NCBI RefSeq assembly: GCF_002078175.1
Contig: NZ_MWFK01000001.1
Coordinates: forward strand, 5,332,001-5,396,000
Reading direction: 5' to 3'
From: Streptomyces sp. M41(2017)
GTDB lineage: Bacteria > Actinomycetota > Actinomycetes > Streptomycetales > Streptomycetaceae
DNA: 64,000 nt
The translations under genes were made by a program, and so were the position numbers. Positions within the stretch are counted from its first letter, which is position 1. Every line of letters begins with the position of its first letter. Shown here one piece after another: positions 18,597 through 26,984 of the stretch. The notes beneath the pieces are model-generated. The model saw only the letters and a list, made by a program, of their open reading frames with translations, ran no database searches and had not been told where the DNA came from.

Positions 18597-19522
18597 CGCA
18601 CCCGGTCGCCTTCCGGCCGCCCCGCCCGGGCGGCCTCCGACACGGATGTCCAGAGCGCGGTCAACGAGTCGTCGAGGGTCGACGCAGGGCGCCAGCCCAG
18701 GGATTCAGCGGCGGCCGTGATGTCGGAGCACTGCCACGACACCGCGCCGGAGCGGTCGGAGCCGGCGCCCTTCTCCTCGATCCGTCCCCGGAACCCGGAC
18801 GCGCGGGCCAGCCCGCCCACCAGGTCCCGTACCGGAACGGCCCTGCCCGCGCCGATGTTGAGGATCCGGGGCAGCGGCCCCGGGGCCTTCGCCGCGGCCG
18901 CCGCCGCCCGCGCCACGTCGCGTACGTCCACGAAGTCGCGGTACGCCGACAGGTCGCCCAGCCGGATCACCGCGTCCGGATCCGTCCCGGCCGCGCGCAA
19001 CAGCCCCGCGATCCGGCCCGGAAGGCCGGCCGAGGGTGCGCCGGGTCCCACCGGGTTGCCCACCCGCAGTACCACCGCGTCCAGCCCGGACACGCTGACG
19101 GTGACCGTCCCGGCCAGCTTGGTGGCCCCGTAGGGGGTGAGCGGGTGGGTCGCCGCCGACTCGGCGACGGCGCTGCCGCGGACGCCGGGGCCGTACTCGG
19201 CCGCCGAGCCCAGGTGGACGAGCCGCGCGGACGGCGCCGCTTCGCGCAGCGCCGCACAAAGTACCGCCGGGCCGCGGGAGTTGACCTCGGCGAGGGTCAC
19301 GGCGTCACCGCCGGTGGCCCCGGCGCAGTTGATCACGGCGTCGGGTGCGGCCTCGGCCAGCGTCGCCGCCAGCCGCTCCCGGCCGTCGGTGGCGAGGTCG
19401 ACGCCGAACTCGGCGCCGGGCGAGCGGCCGCCGCCGAACACCCGCACGCCCGGCAGGGCGCGCAGGTGCTCGACGACATGGCCGCCCAGATAGCCGGTGT
19501 GGCCCAGGACGAGGATGCGCAT
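18593..19522 (-). CDS. NAD-dependent epimerase/reductase (extended SDR; RmlD/GDP-4-keto-sugar reductase type)
   Basis: A 309-residue extended short-chain dehydrogenase: GHTGYLGGHV Rossmann motif (7-16), INCAG, and catalytic Tyr131-x3-Lys135 in YGATK. It lies 7 bp after a nucleotidyltransferase and close to a LegB-like 4,6-dehydratase. A 4-keto-6-deoxy sugar nucleotide would therefore be a logical substrate for reduction or epimerisation; this is inference from context. A stop-start overlap couples it to the spherulin-4 gene. Confidence 0.82.
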   Translation of the reverse strand: MRILVLGHTGYLGGHVVEHLRALPGVRVFGGGRSPGAEFGVDLATDGRERLAATLAEAAPDAVINCAGATGGDAVTLAEVNSRGPAVLCAALREAAPSARLVHLGSAAEYGPGVRGSAVAESAATHPLTPYGATKLAGTVTVSVSGLDAVVLRVGNPVGPGAPSAGLPGRIAGLLRAAGTDPDAVIRLGDLSAYRDFVDVRDVARAAAAAAKAPGPLPRILNIGAGRAVPVRDLVGGLARASGFRGRIEEKGAGSDRSGAVSWQCSDITAAAESLGWRPASTLDDSLTALWTSVSEAARAGRPEGDRVR

Positions 19523-19529
19523 ACGGCGG

Positions 19530-20243
19530 TCAGGCTCCCTTGAGCAGCAGAGACTTGCGGGTGGTGAACTCGGCGTTCGCCCGGTCGTAGTCGTCCGGGC
19601 GGCCGATGTCGAGCCAGTACCCGTCGAAGTCGTAGGCGTGCGGCTCGTTCCGGCTCCGCAGCAGGTCGAGGACCAACTCGTCGAAGCCCAGCGGCAGTCC
19701 CGGGGTGTAGCCGTCGAGCGTGGACCGGGACAGACCGTACACACCCATCGAGACGCGGTAGTCCATGCTCGGCTTCTCCGTGAAGGCCACCACCTTGCTG
19801 TCGGCGGTGGTCAGCACACCGAAGTCGATGTGCACCTTGCGCGCGTACGTCGCGATGGTCAGCGGTGCGCCCGAACTCCGGTGCTGGACCAGGACATCGG
19901 CGAAGTCCAGATCGGTGAGCACGTCGCCGTTCATCACGAGGAACGACTCCGGGAGCCGTTCCCGCATGGTGAGCAGCGGCCCCATGGTGCCGAGGGGGCT
20001 CTCCTCCGTGGCGTAGTCGACGGCCAGGCCCCACTGCGAGCCGTCGCCGACGTAGGCGCGGATGATCTCGCCGAGATGGCCTATCGCGATGGTGCAGCCG
20101 GTGAACCCGGCCGAGGCGAGCTGGCGGAGCACGATCTCCAGGATCGCGTGCTGGTCGCCGATGGGCACGAGCGGCTTGGGCAGTGCGGTCGTGTAGGGCC
20201 GCAGCCGGACGCCCTTGCCTCCTGCGAGAATCACAGCGTGCAT
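19530..20243 (-). CDS. Sugar-1-phosphate nucleotidyltransferase
   Basis: The 237-residue protein starts MHAVILAGGKGVRLRPYT and continues ALPKPLVPIGD, the nucleotide-binding signature of sugar nucleotidyltransferases, with metal-binding Asp in MNGDVL and sugar-binding VAFTEKPSMDYRVSMGVY. It has no C-terminal left-handed beta-helix or CBS domain, so it is a minimal enzyme like RfbA/RfbF or short GDP-sugar pyrophosphorylases. It probably makes the NDP-sugar used by the adjacent 4,6-dehydratase. The base (dTDP, GDP, CDP) cannot be told. Confidence 0.87.
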   Translation of the reverse strand: MHAVILAGGKGVRLRPYTTALPKPLVPIGDQHAILEIVLRQLASAGFTGCTIAIGHLGEIIRAYVGDGSQWGLAVDYATEESPLGTMGPLLTMRERLPESFLVMNGDVLTDLDFADVLVQHRSSGAPLTIATYARKVHIDFGVLTTADSKVVAFTEKPSMDYRVSMGVYGLSRSTLDGYTPGLPLGFDELVLDLLRSRNEPHAYDFDGYWLDIGRPDDYDRANAEFTTRKSLLLKGA

Positions 20244-20275
20244 GGGGCTCCTCCTTCGTGGTCGTGCCGGACGGG

Positions 20276-21277
20276 TCAGATGTTGTAGATGCCGGTCTTG
20301 TAGCGGGCGAGGTTCGCCGGGTCGCGGAAGAACTCCACGGTGTGCGCCAGCCCCTGTTCGAGCTGATGGGCCGGGCTCCAGCCGGTCGCCCCGGTGAGCC
20401 GGGTCGCGTCGGCGACCAGGCGCATCACCTCGGAGTTCGGCGGCCGGACGCGCTGTGCGTCCTCGCGCACGTCGAGGGCGGTGTCCATCACCTTGCCGAT
20501 CAGGGCGACCAGATCGCCGACCGAGATCTCCCCGCCCGTACCGGCGTTGAAGGTGTGGCCGACGACCTGCTCGGCGGGCGCCGTGCCCACCGCGAGGAAC
20601 GCCTGCGCGGTGTCCCGCACGAACGTGAAGTCGCGGGTCGGACGCAGGTCGCCGAGGGTGATGGTGCGTTCGCCCGCGGCCACCTGGCCGATGACGGTCG
20701 GGATGACCGCGCGCATGGACTGACGCGGGCCGTAGGTGTTGAACGGCCGCAGGGTGACCACCGGTGTGCCGAAACTCGCGTGGTAGCTGTCCGCGAGCCG
20801 GTCCCCGCCCGCCTTCGAAGCGGCGTACGGGGACTGCGTGTTGATGGGGTGGTCCTCGGTGATCGGCACGGTCTGCGCGGTGCCGTAGGTCTCGCTGGTG
20901 GAGGTGTGCACCAGCCGGGGCGTGCCGAGGGCGCGCACGGCCTCCAGCACGTTGAGGGTGCCGGTCACGTTGGTGTCCACGTAACTGTGCGGCGCCTGGT
21001 AGGAGTACGGGATCGCGATGAGCGCGGCCAGGTGGTAGACGCAGTCCGCGCCTTCGGCGAGCCCCCGGACCGAGCCCGGGTCGCGGACGTCGCCGAGGAC
21101 GATCTCGACGTGCTCCAGGACGTCGGCGCTCAGGGTCTCCAGCCAGCCGTACGAGGAGAAGGAGTTGTACTGGGCCATCGCCCTCACCCGGTGCCCGGAG
21201 GCGACCAGCGCCTCGGTGAGGTGGGAGCCGATGAAACCCTCGGCTCCGGTGACGGCGGCGAGCGGTGCGGAGGTCAA
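20276..21277 (-). CDS. NAD-dependent NDP-sugar 4,6-dehydratase (LegB-like)
   Basis: A 333-residue extended SDR with GAEGFIGSHL (11-20), HTSTSETYG, catalytic Tyr151-x3-Lys155 in YAASK, and RPFNTYGPRQ. The segments YNSFSSYGWL, HLAALIAIPYSYQAPHSYVDTNVTGT and PTRDFTFVRDTAQAF are characteristic of the LegB branch of 4,6-dehydratases, which makes 4-keto-6-deoxy amino-sugar nucleotides. The open frame continues upstream, but a TTG at 21277 preceded by GGAAGGA begins exactly where the Rossmann fold begins. The next gene lies 32 bp downstream. Confidence 0.85.
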   Translation of the reverse strand: MTSAPLAAVTGAEGFIGSHLTEALVASGHRVRAMAQYNSFSSYGWLETLSADVLEHVEIVLGDVRDPGSVRGLAEGADCVYHLAALIAIPYSYQAPHSYVDTNVTGTLNVLEAVRALGTPRLVHTSTSETYGTAQTVPITEDHPINTQSPYAASKAGGDRLADSYHASFGTPVVTLRPFNTYGPRQSMRAVIPTVIGQVAAGERTITLGDLRPTRDFTFVRDTAQAFLAVGTAPAEQVVGHTFNAGTGGEISVGDLVALIGKVMDTALDVREDAQRVRPPNSEVMRLVADATRLTGATGWSPAHQLEQGLAHTVEFFRDPANLARYKTGIYNI

Positions 21278-21380
21278 CTCGTGGGTCCTTCCGGTCGGTT
21301 GCTCGGGTGGTGCGGAGGTGTTTCCGGTACGTGCGGCGGTCCCGCGGACGCGGTGGTCCGGGCGGTCACGCGGGCGGTGG

Positions 21381-22751
21381 TCAGGCGTGCGGGGCGGGCC
21401 GCCCCAACAGCCGCACGGCACAGGCCGTCAGACACAGGGCGGCCGCGCCGCAGAACACGGAGAGCGCGAGAGCGGTCGGCGGGGAGCGGAGCGACCCGGC
21501 CGCGGCGGCTCCGCCGGCCGCCGCGAGACAGACCGCGGCCGGTGGCCAGGCCACCCCGAAGGCCTGGAGCAGCAGCGCGGTCCAGAGCGTGGCCGCGAGC
21601 AGCAGCAGCGGAGCCGGTTCCGCTCCCGTGAGCAGGGCCGCGGGCAGCAGCGGCAGGACGTAGAGGAGCAGGCAGAGCCCGAGGACGCCCGCCGAGCGCA
21701 GCAGGAAGGCGGCCGGGGTCGCGGTCGCCCGCAACGCCGCCACCGACATCCCGCGGTACCGGTACAGCAGCCACTCCGCCGGACCCATGCTGACCGTCAG
21801 CACGATCACGGCGTACGGATGCTGCCGCCCCTCCAGCAGGACCAGGACCCCGGCCGAGAGTCCGAACAGGCCGTACGGCAGGGAGCGCAGGAGCGCCGGG
21901 TGGGCGCCGCCGGGGGCCGGGGCGGTGGCCAGGGCGGCACGCAGCGACCAGCCGGCCGCGGCGACGGCGCCGAGCACCGACAGCAACGGGAGCGCGAGCC
22001 GCAGGGTGTCTCCCGGTTCCCACCAGGGCAGGGCGAGGGCGCCGGCGACGAGCGGGCCCAGCGCGGCCAGCAGCAGCCGCTCCCCGCCCAGTACCAGCAG
22101 CACCCCGGCCGCCGCGAGATACACGGACTGCGCCGCCGCCACCGCGACCGCCGTGCCGGATCCGGCGATCAGTGATCCGGCCGCGGTCGCGGTGAGCGCG
22201 CCGAGCGGCGCCCCCTTGAGGAGGGTGCGGCCGGCCTCGCGGCGGCCCGTGGTCATCCGCAGGTAGGCGCGGTGCCCGAGTGCCTGGCCCCAGGCCCAGG
22301 AGACCAGCCCGGCCGCCACCAGGACGCGGAGGTCACCGCCCGCGTGCCACAGCGGCCCGGTGAGGGGATAGGCCAGGCCCGGCAGGGCGAAGAGCGCCCC
22401 GCGCAGCGCGCAGCGCACATGATCGGGCCGCCAGGGGTTCGCGGGCCTGGCCGGCTCGGGGAACGTACGCGGCACGCGCTCGTACAGGGCGGACGCGAGG
22501 GAGAAGAGGTTCGGGTGTCCGTACCGTTCCTGGATGACCTCGGCGGTGAGCCCCTCGGACTCCAGCAGCGCGGCCACCTCGTACGGATGGACGGCCGGCC
22601 CGATGCCGTCGGCCAGTTCGGCCGCGAGCAGGTCGACCGCGTCCTGGCGGGTGCCGCCCTCCGGCGCGCGCGGGGCGGGGCGGTCACCGGCGACCCGCAG
22701 GGACAGGGTGTCCCGCGTGCCGCCGGGTTCGAGAGCCATCGGTCCGCTCAT
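21381..22751 (-). CDS. Polytopic membrane protein of the exopolysaccharide-like operon
   Basis: A 456-residue protein: a soluble N-terminal ~95 residues (DAVDLLAAELADGIGPAVHPYEVAALLESEGLT and onward), then about ten to twelve Ala/Leu-rich membrane segments to the C-terminus. The ATG overlaps the PelF-like stop (ATGA). The length and position beside pelF match PelG, the Wzx-like partner of PelF, but I do not recognise PelG sequence motifs, so PelG equivalence is only a positional inference. It could be the exporter or the membrane anchor of the synthase. Confidence 0.75.
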   Translation of the reverse strand: MSGPMALEPGGTRDTLSLRVAGDRPAPRAPEGGTRQDAVDLLAAELADGIGPAVHPYEVAALLESEGLTAEVIQERYGHPNLFSLASALYERVPRTFPEPARPANPWRPDHVRCALRGALFALPGLAYPLTGPLWHAGGDLRVLVAAGLVSWAWGQALGHRAYLRMTTGRREAGRTLLKGAPLGALTATAAGSLIAGSGTAVAVAAAQSVYLAAAGVLLVLGGERLLLAALGPLVAGALALPWWEPGDTLRLALPLLSVLGAVAAAGWSLRAALATAPAPGGAHPALLRSLPYGLFGLSAGVLVLLEGRQHPYAVIVLTVSMGPAEWLLYRYRGMSVAALRATATPAAFLLRSAGVLGLCLLLYVLPLLPAALLTGAEPAPLLLLAATLWTALLLQAFGVAWPPAAVCLAAAGGAAAAGSLRSPPTALALSVFCGAAALCLTACAVRLLGRPAPHA

Positions 22752-24286
22752 CCGGCCAGGCTCCTCGGTCTCGACGGGAGCACCTCGGCGCCCACGGAGG
22801 TGACCGGGGTTCCGGCCGTCCCGGGAACACCGGGGACGTACCGGCCGAGGGCCGACAGCTCCAGGTAGATGGACCGGAAGGTGTCGACGGTCTGGCGCAG
22901 CGTGAACTGCTCGATGACCCGCAGCCGGGCGGCCTCACCCATGGCGTGCCGGCGGGCGGGGTCGCCGAGCAGTGCGAGGGCGGCCGCCGCCATGGCGTCC
23001 GGATCGCGCGGCGGTACGACGAGACCGCTGTCGCCGACGGCCTCGCGCACCCCGCCCACGTCCGTGGACACCGTCGCCCGCCCGCACGACATGGCCTCGA
23101 TCAGAGTGAACGGGAAGCCCTCGCTGATGCTGGAGAGCATCACCACGTTCCCCGCGGCGTACGCGTCCCTGATGTCCTCGACCCGTCCCTCGAAGGTGAC
23201 GGCGTCCGCGTGACCGAGCCGGGCGGCCAGCGCCTCGCACCGTTCCCGGTACGCCTCGCCGCCACGCGGTGTGCCGCCGAACAACCGCAGCCGGGCGTCC
23301 GGGAGTTGCTCGCGGACCAGGGCGAACGCGCGGATCAGCGTCTCCAGGTCCTTGATCGGGTCGACCCGGCCGGCCCAGCTGAGGGTCGGCGGCTCCGGCT
23401 CCGGACCCGCGGGCGGGAAGGCCGCGGGGTCCACGCCGTTGTACACCGTCCGGATCGCCTCGGGCGCGGCACCGCCCTGCTCCTCCCACAGCCGGTTGTA
23501 CCGGTTGCCGGGGGTGATCAGCGCGGCCCGCCGGTACGTCTCCTCCGCGAGCAGCCGGAAGAAGCCGAGGACGACGGCCTTCACCGGCCAGCGGTACGGC
23601 CCGGTGCGGTAGCCGAGATACCGCTCCCGCAGGTAGACACCGTGCTCGGTCAACAGCAGCGGTACGCCGTGCCGTTCCAGGGCGGCGAGGCCCGGCAGCG
23701 CGGCCACGCCGCCGCTGACCGCGTGGGCCACCCCGTGCTCGGGCAGCGGCGCGGCCAGCGGGCGCAGCGCGTGTTCGAGCAGGGCGGTTGCCGTGAGGGC
23801 GTCGTGCAGGGTCGGCCGGGCCTCCCGCACGGCGAGCCCCGGACGGTTCCACACACCGGTCAGCACGCGGATCGCGTGGTCGCCGCGCAGGAAGGGGCTC
23901 AGCATGCCGTCGGCCGCGGCGCGCGCCATCGCGTACAGCGCCGCGGGGAACCGTTCCTCCGCGCACGGGTCGAGCAGGGAGGTCAGGAACTGTTCGTAGG
24001 CCGCGGCGAGTTGATTGCGCCGGCGGCCGCGGGGCGGACGGCCGTCGGGTGCGGGCCCCCACATGGGGACCGACACCACGTCCGCCACGTGTGCGGGGAT
24101 GTCCCACACGACGGGCTCGCGGCCGGTGCCGGTCACGGCGACGACCTCGAACGTGATGTCGGGCATACCGCCGACGAGTTGGTCGCACCAGACGCTGACG
24201 CCGCCGTGACTGTGCGGGTAGGTGCCTTCGGTGAGCAGGGTGACGCGCGTCGCGTTGGGATCGCGCGCGCCGCGGGGAACGTGCAT
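22748..24286 (-). CDS. pelF: PelF-family GT4 glycosyltransferase
   Basis: A 512-residue GT-B glycosyltransferase. TEGTYPHSHGGVSVW at 19-33 is the hallmark of the PelF/DUF3492 N-terminal domain, followed by HGVAHAVSGGVAALPGLAALERHGVPLLLTEHGVYLRERY. The GT4 catalytic half carries LSWAGRVDPIKDLETLIRAF, EGRVEDIRDAYA and SSISEGFPFTLIEAMSCG. In Pel systems PelF polymerises an amino-sugar polymer from UDP-sugar in the cytoplasm. ATG at 24284-24286; 86 bp after the deacetylase stop. Family call strong; polymer identity unknown. Confidence 0.88.
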   Translation of the reverse strand: MHVPRGARDPNATRVTLLTEGTYPHSHGGVSVWCDQLVGGMPDITFEVVAVTGTGREPVVWDIPAHVADVVSVPMWGPAPDGRPPRGRRRNQLAAAYEQFLTSLLDPCAEERFPAALYAMARAAADGMLSPFLRGDHAIRVLTGVWNRPGLAVREARPTLHDALTATALLEHALRPLAAPLPEHGVAHAVSGGVAALPGLAALERHGVPLLLTEHGVYLRERYLGYRTGPYRWPVKAVVLGFFRLLAEETYRRAALITPGNRYNRLWEEQGGAAPEAIRTVYNGVDPAAFPPAGPEPEPPTLSWAGRVDPIKDLETLIRAFALVREQLPDARLRLFGGTPRGGEAYRERCEALAARLGHADAVTFEGRVEDIRDAYAAGNVVMLSSISEGFPFTLIEAMSCGRATVSTDVGGVREAVGDSGLVVPPRDPDAMAAAALALLGDPARRHAMGEAARLRVIEQFTLRQTVDTFRSIYLELSALGRYVPGVPGTAGTPVTSVGAEVLPSRPRSLAG

Positions 24287-24372
24287 CGGTGTGCTCCACG
24301 GCCGAGGTGTGGGGTGGTCGTGCCCGTCCCGGCCGCCCAGGGTGCGGCCGGGACCTTCGGTCGGTGCGCCGC

Positions 24373-26505
24373 TCAGTTGTCCGGGGCGAAGGGGACCTGT
24401 TCGCTGACGCCCGCCGGTACGCGGGTGCGCGGCGTGCCGCTGGTCGCGGGCTGCCGCTTCGCGTGGACGGCCGCGGACAGCGTGGGCGTGCCCGACGGCA
24501 GGCCGAGCGTGACGGGTGAGCCGGCCGAGGCCGTCCATCCCGAGACCGCGCCCGCGTACGCCGTGCCGAAGTCCGCGGTGCCCGACCTGGTGCCGGCGGG
24601 CAGGGTGGCGGTGATCGCGACGCCGTTCGGCGCCTGCACGGTGACGGTGTCGCCGACGCGGTAGGCACTCACCCGACCGGAGTCCACGGCCGCCTTCCAC
24701 GCGGCGCGGCGCCGCAGCTCGACGCCGATGTCCTTCATCCGCAGGTTCACCACCGGGGTGTCGTCCGCGAACAGGTCCTTGTAGCCGTCGAGGACCCCGT
24801 CGAGCACCGGGTACGCGATGCGCTCCTCGGCGAGGTTGGACTGGTGGATGAAGTGCGGCTTCGGATCGTTGGAGAGCACGTGGCCGAGGTCGATCCGGGT
24901 TTCCAGCGGCACGATGTGGTCGGCGTAGCCCGTGCTGGTGCTCAGCGGCGCCGGCAGGCAGGTCGAGGTGTCCGGGTGGTCCTCGCAGATGCCGCTGCCG
25001 CCCTGGGCGCGGCTGGTGTAGATCCAGTTGTACTCGTCGACCTGCTCGGCCGCCCGGCCCGCGTTGTAGAAGACGTTCATCGGGTAGCGCGGGACGGTGG
25101 TGGCGGGGCCGACCTGACGCTGGCCGGCCTCACGGGAGTTGTCGGAGCCGAGCCAGGTGACGCCGTTGTCGGCGAGCGCCGGCGCCAGGTTGGGGTTGTC
25201 GACGGGCTGCTGCGGCGAGAGCTTCAGACCGGAGTGCTCACCGGTGATCAACTCCTGGTTGTCCAGCGGCAGTCCGGCGGCCTGCCCCCAGACGCGGTTG
25301 GCGGCGATCTCGTCGGAGACGGCGGTGCGCGACACCCAAGAGGTGCTGCCGTCCGCGTTGGTGGCGCATCTCCAGGGCAGCACGCTGACGTCCTGCTCGC
25401 AGCCGAGGAACGCGTGCGTGAAGGTGTGGTTGATCCAGCGGAACCGGTCGCGGTCGGCGATGAGTCTGTCCGCCAGCGGGTCGGCGCCGTTGTTGTCCTC
25501 GCGCTGGTCGACACTGCCCGCGCCGTTGTACGCGAGGTCGAGGGTGAAGTTCTGTCCGGCCTGCCAGGCGACCGCGTGGTCGACGTCCGCCGGGGTCATC
25601 CGGATCGGGTTGGCCACGCCTTCGCCCTGCGGGCAGTCGATGTCGCCCGGGGTGCAGTTGAGCGTCGTGTCCCAGCGGTCGTCACCGGCGAAGACGTCGT
25701 CCACGTGGACGGCGAAGTAGTTGCGCGAGGCGCCGAGGTGCACGCCCTGCGTCATCCACTCCACGATGCCGCGCGCCAGCAGCCGGAACTGCTGCTGGTA
25801 CCGGTTGTACACGAACGTGACGACCAGCTCGCGGCGGCCGTCGTGCCGGTACTCGCCCACGAGGGAGCCGCGCGAGGAGCTTCCCGGGATCGGCGCGTCG
25901 ACGTAGGGCGTGAAGTCGGCCCCGGTCGCGGGCGTCGACAGATGCGCGTAACTCTCGCCCACGTCGGGCGAGTTGTCCTCGAACGGCACGGCGCCGTCCA
26001 GATAGCCGAAGGGCCCGGCCCTGCCGGCTGCCGTGACCTGTGCGCGCACTCCGTCGAGGCTGCCCGAGTAGCCGCCGGTGACCGGGTACTGCAGCCCGGC
26101 CTCGGGACGGGCGTAGGTGTAGGCGTCGACCTGCGGGATCGCGAACGTCTGCTCGTACGCCGCGAGGGCCGCCATCTCGGCGGAGTTCGCCGCGAACGGG
26201 TTGTCGTTGGGCAGGACTACCGCCTGGAATCTGGCCCGCGGGACGCCGCCGACGGTGTCCGCGAGGAACCCGGCGTCGATGACCGGGCGGCCCGACTGCG
26301 CCAGGTCGACCTCGGTGTACGGCGTTCCGGCGGTGTCCAGTTCGGCGGCGATGGCGTCGGTCGCGGGTCCGCCGTCGCTCACGATCAGCACCCGCAGATC
26401 GATGCGGGGTGCGACCGGATCGGCGTGCGCCGTGCCGGCGGGTAAGCCGAGCGAGGCAATGAGCGCGCCGACCGTGAGCGCGGTCGTGCGAATGGTCCGC
26501 TTCAT
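24373..26505 (-). CDS. Exported NodB-like polysaccharide deacetylase (PelA-like role)
   Basis: A 710-residue protein with a clear signal peptide (MKRTIRTTALTVGALIASLGLPAGTAHA). Residues about 35-260 form an alpha/beta domain starting RVLIVSDGGPATDAI; residues about 262 onward contain NodB-like metal motifs, HVDD at 267-270 and HTFTH at 360-364. It ends in a beta-rich segment. The arrangement of an uncharacterised domain before a deacetylase, next to pelF, recalls PelA, which deacetylates Pel. It is the first gene of the operon. No lipobox or sortase signal is seen. Confidence 0.82.
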   Translation of the reverse strand: MKRTIRTTALTVGALIASLGLPAGTAHADPVAPRIDLRVLIVSDGGPATDAIAAELDTAGTPYTEVDLAQSGRPVIDAGFLADTVGGVPRARFQAVVLPNDNPFAANSAEMAALAAYEQTFAIPQVDAYTYARPEAGLQYPVTGGYSGSLDGVRAQVTAAGRAGPFGYLDGAVPFEDNSPDVGESYAHLSTPATGADFTPYVDAPIPGSSSRGSLVGEYRHDGRRELVVTFVYNRYQQQFRLLARGIVEWMTQGVHLGASRNYFAVHVDDVFAGDDRWDTTLNCTPGDIDCPQGEGVANPIRMTPADVDHAVAWQAGQNFTLDLAYNGAGSVDQREDNNGADPLADRLIADRDRFRWINHTFTHAFLGCEQDVSVLPWRCATNADGSTSWVSRTAVSDEIAANRVWGQAAGLPLDNQELITGEHSGLKLSPQQPVDNPNLAPALADNGVTWLGSDNSREAGQRQVGPATTVPRYPMNVFYNAGRAAEQVDEYNWIYTSRAQGGSGICEDHPDTSTCLPAPLSTSTGYADHIVPLETRIDLGHVLSNDPKPHFIHQSNLAEERIAYPVLDGVLDGYKDLFADDTPVVNLRMKDIGVELRRRAAWKAAVDSGRVSAYRVGDTVTVQAPNGVAITATLPAGTRSGTADFGTAYAGAVSGWTASAGSPVTLGLPSGTPTLSAAVHAKRQPATSGTPRTRVPAGVSEQVPFAPDN

Positions 26506-26830
26506 GCGGTGAAGTCCCCTCCCCGGGCAGGGGTGAGTGCTGCTCCCGTGGAGCGGACCACCCCCTGGCGTGACGCCACCGCCCCCCTCAGACGTCGGTC
26601 GTCAACGCTCTCGTCGCGTCACATAGTGATGTCTCTGTGTAGCTTTCGTGCGCCTGCTGCGAAACATGACGGAAAAGAGCAGGTATCCAACAGACGCCGC
26701 GAGAAGGCCAGTTGAGGGTGCATCGAGCGCCGCGGCGCACGCGGCGCGAAGGCCGCCGGGGGCGCCTGTGCTGGCCCCGCCTTGAGGAGTGGCGGATCTG
26801 GAACACCGGAGTCCGCCCGAACGTGGTGCC

Positions 26831-26846
26831 AGTGGTCCAGACCACA
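26831..26846. promoter_or_regulatory. DasR-responsive element (dre) candidate
   Basis: AGTGGTCCAGACCACA matches the DasR operator consensus AGTGGTCTAGACCACT at 14 of 16 positions and keeps the TGGTC-N2-GACCA dyad. DasR is the GntR-type regulator of N-acetylglucosamine metabolism in streptomycetes. The site is 325 bp upstream of the deacetylase start codon and beyond the 3' end of the preceding gene, so the exopolysaccharide-like operon is its only same-strand downstream target. Confidence 0.65.
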
Positions 26847-26930
26847 GGGGTCATCAGGGCGAGTGATCGGTTTTTGGTCACCCTGATCCGCTCCCGGGGC
26901 GCATCGCTTCTGGCGGTGAGCCGATGCCGA

Positions 26931-26971
26931 GGGGCGGCCGGTCGCGCGCGTCGCGCGGGCCGGCCGGCCCC
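26931..26971 (-). terminator. Imperfect GC hairpin after the secreted protein gene
   Basis: GGGGCGGCCGG (26931-26941) can pair with CCGGCCGGCCCC (26960-26971), enclosing a further CGCGCG dyad. It lies just downstream of the minus-strand stop at 26985. Pairing is imperfect. Confidence 0.5.
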
Positions 26972-26984
26972 TGAAGGTGATGGA

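Larger units (their letters stand above)
26506..26984. other. 479-bp intergenic control region upstream of the exopolysaccharide-like operon
   Basis: No convincing gene is seen. Near 26935 there is an imperfect hairpin ending the upstream secreted-protein gene. The DasR-like operator is at 26831-26846, and an AT-richer stretch at about 26600-26700 is the likely promoter area for the deacetylase-led minus-strand operon. Confidence 0.6.
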
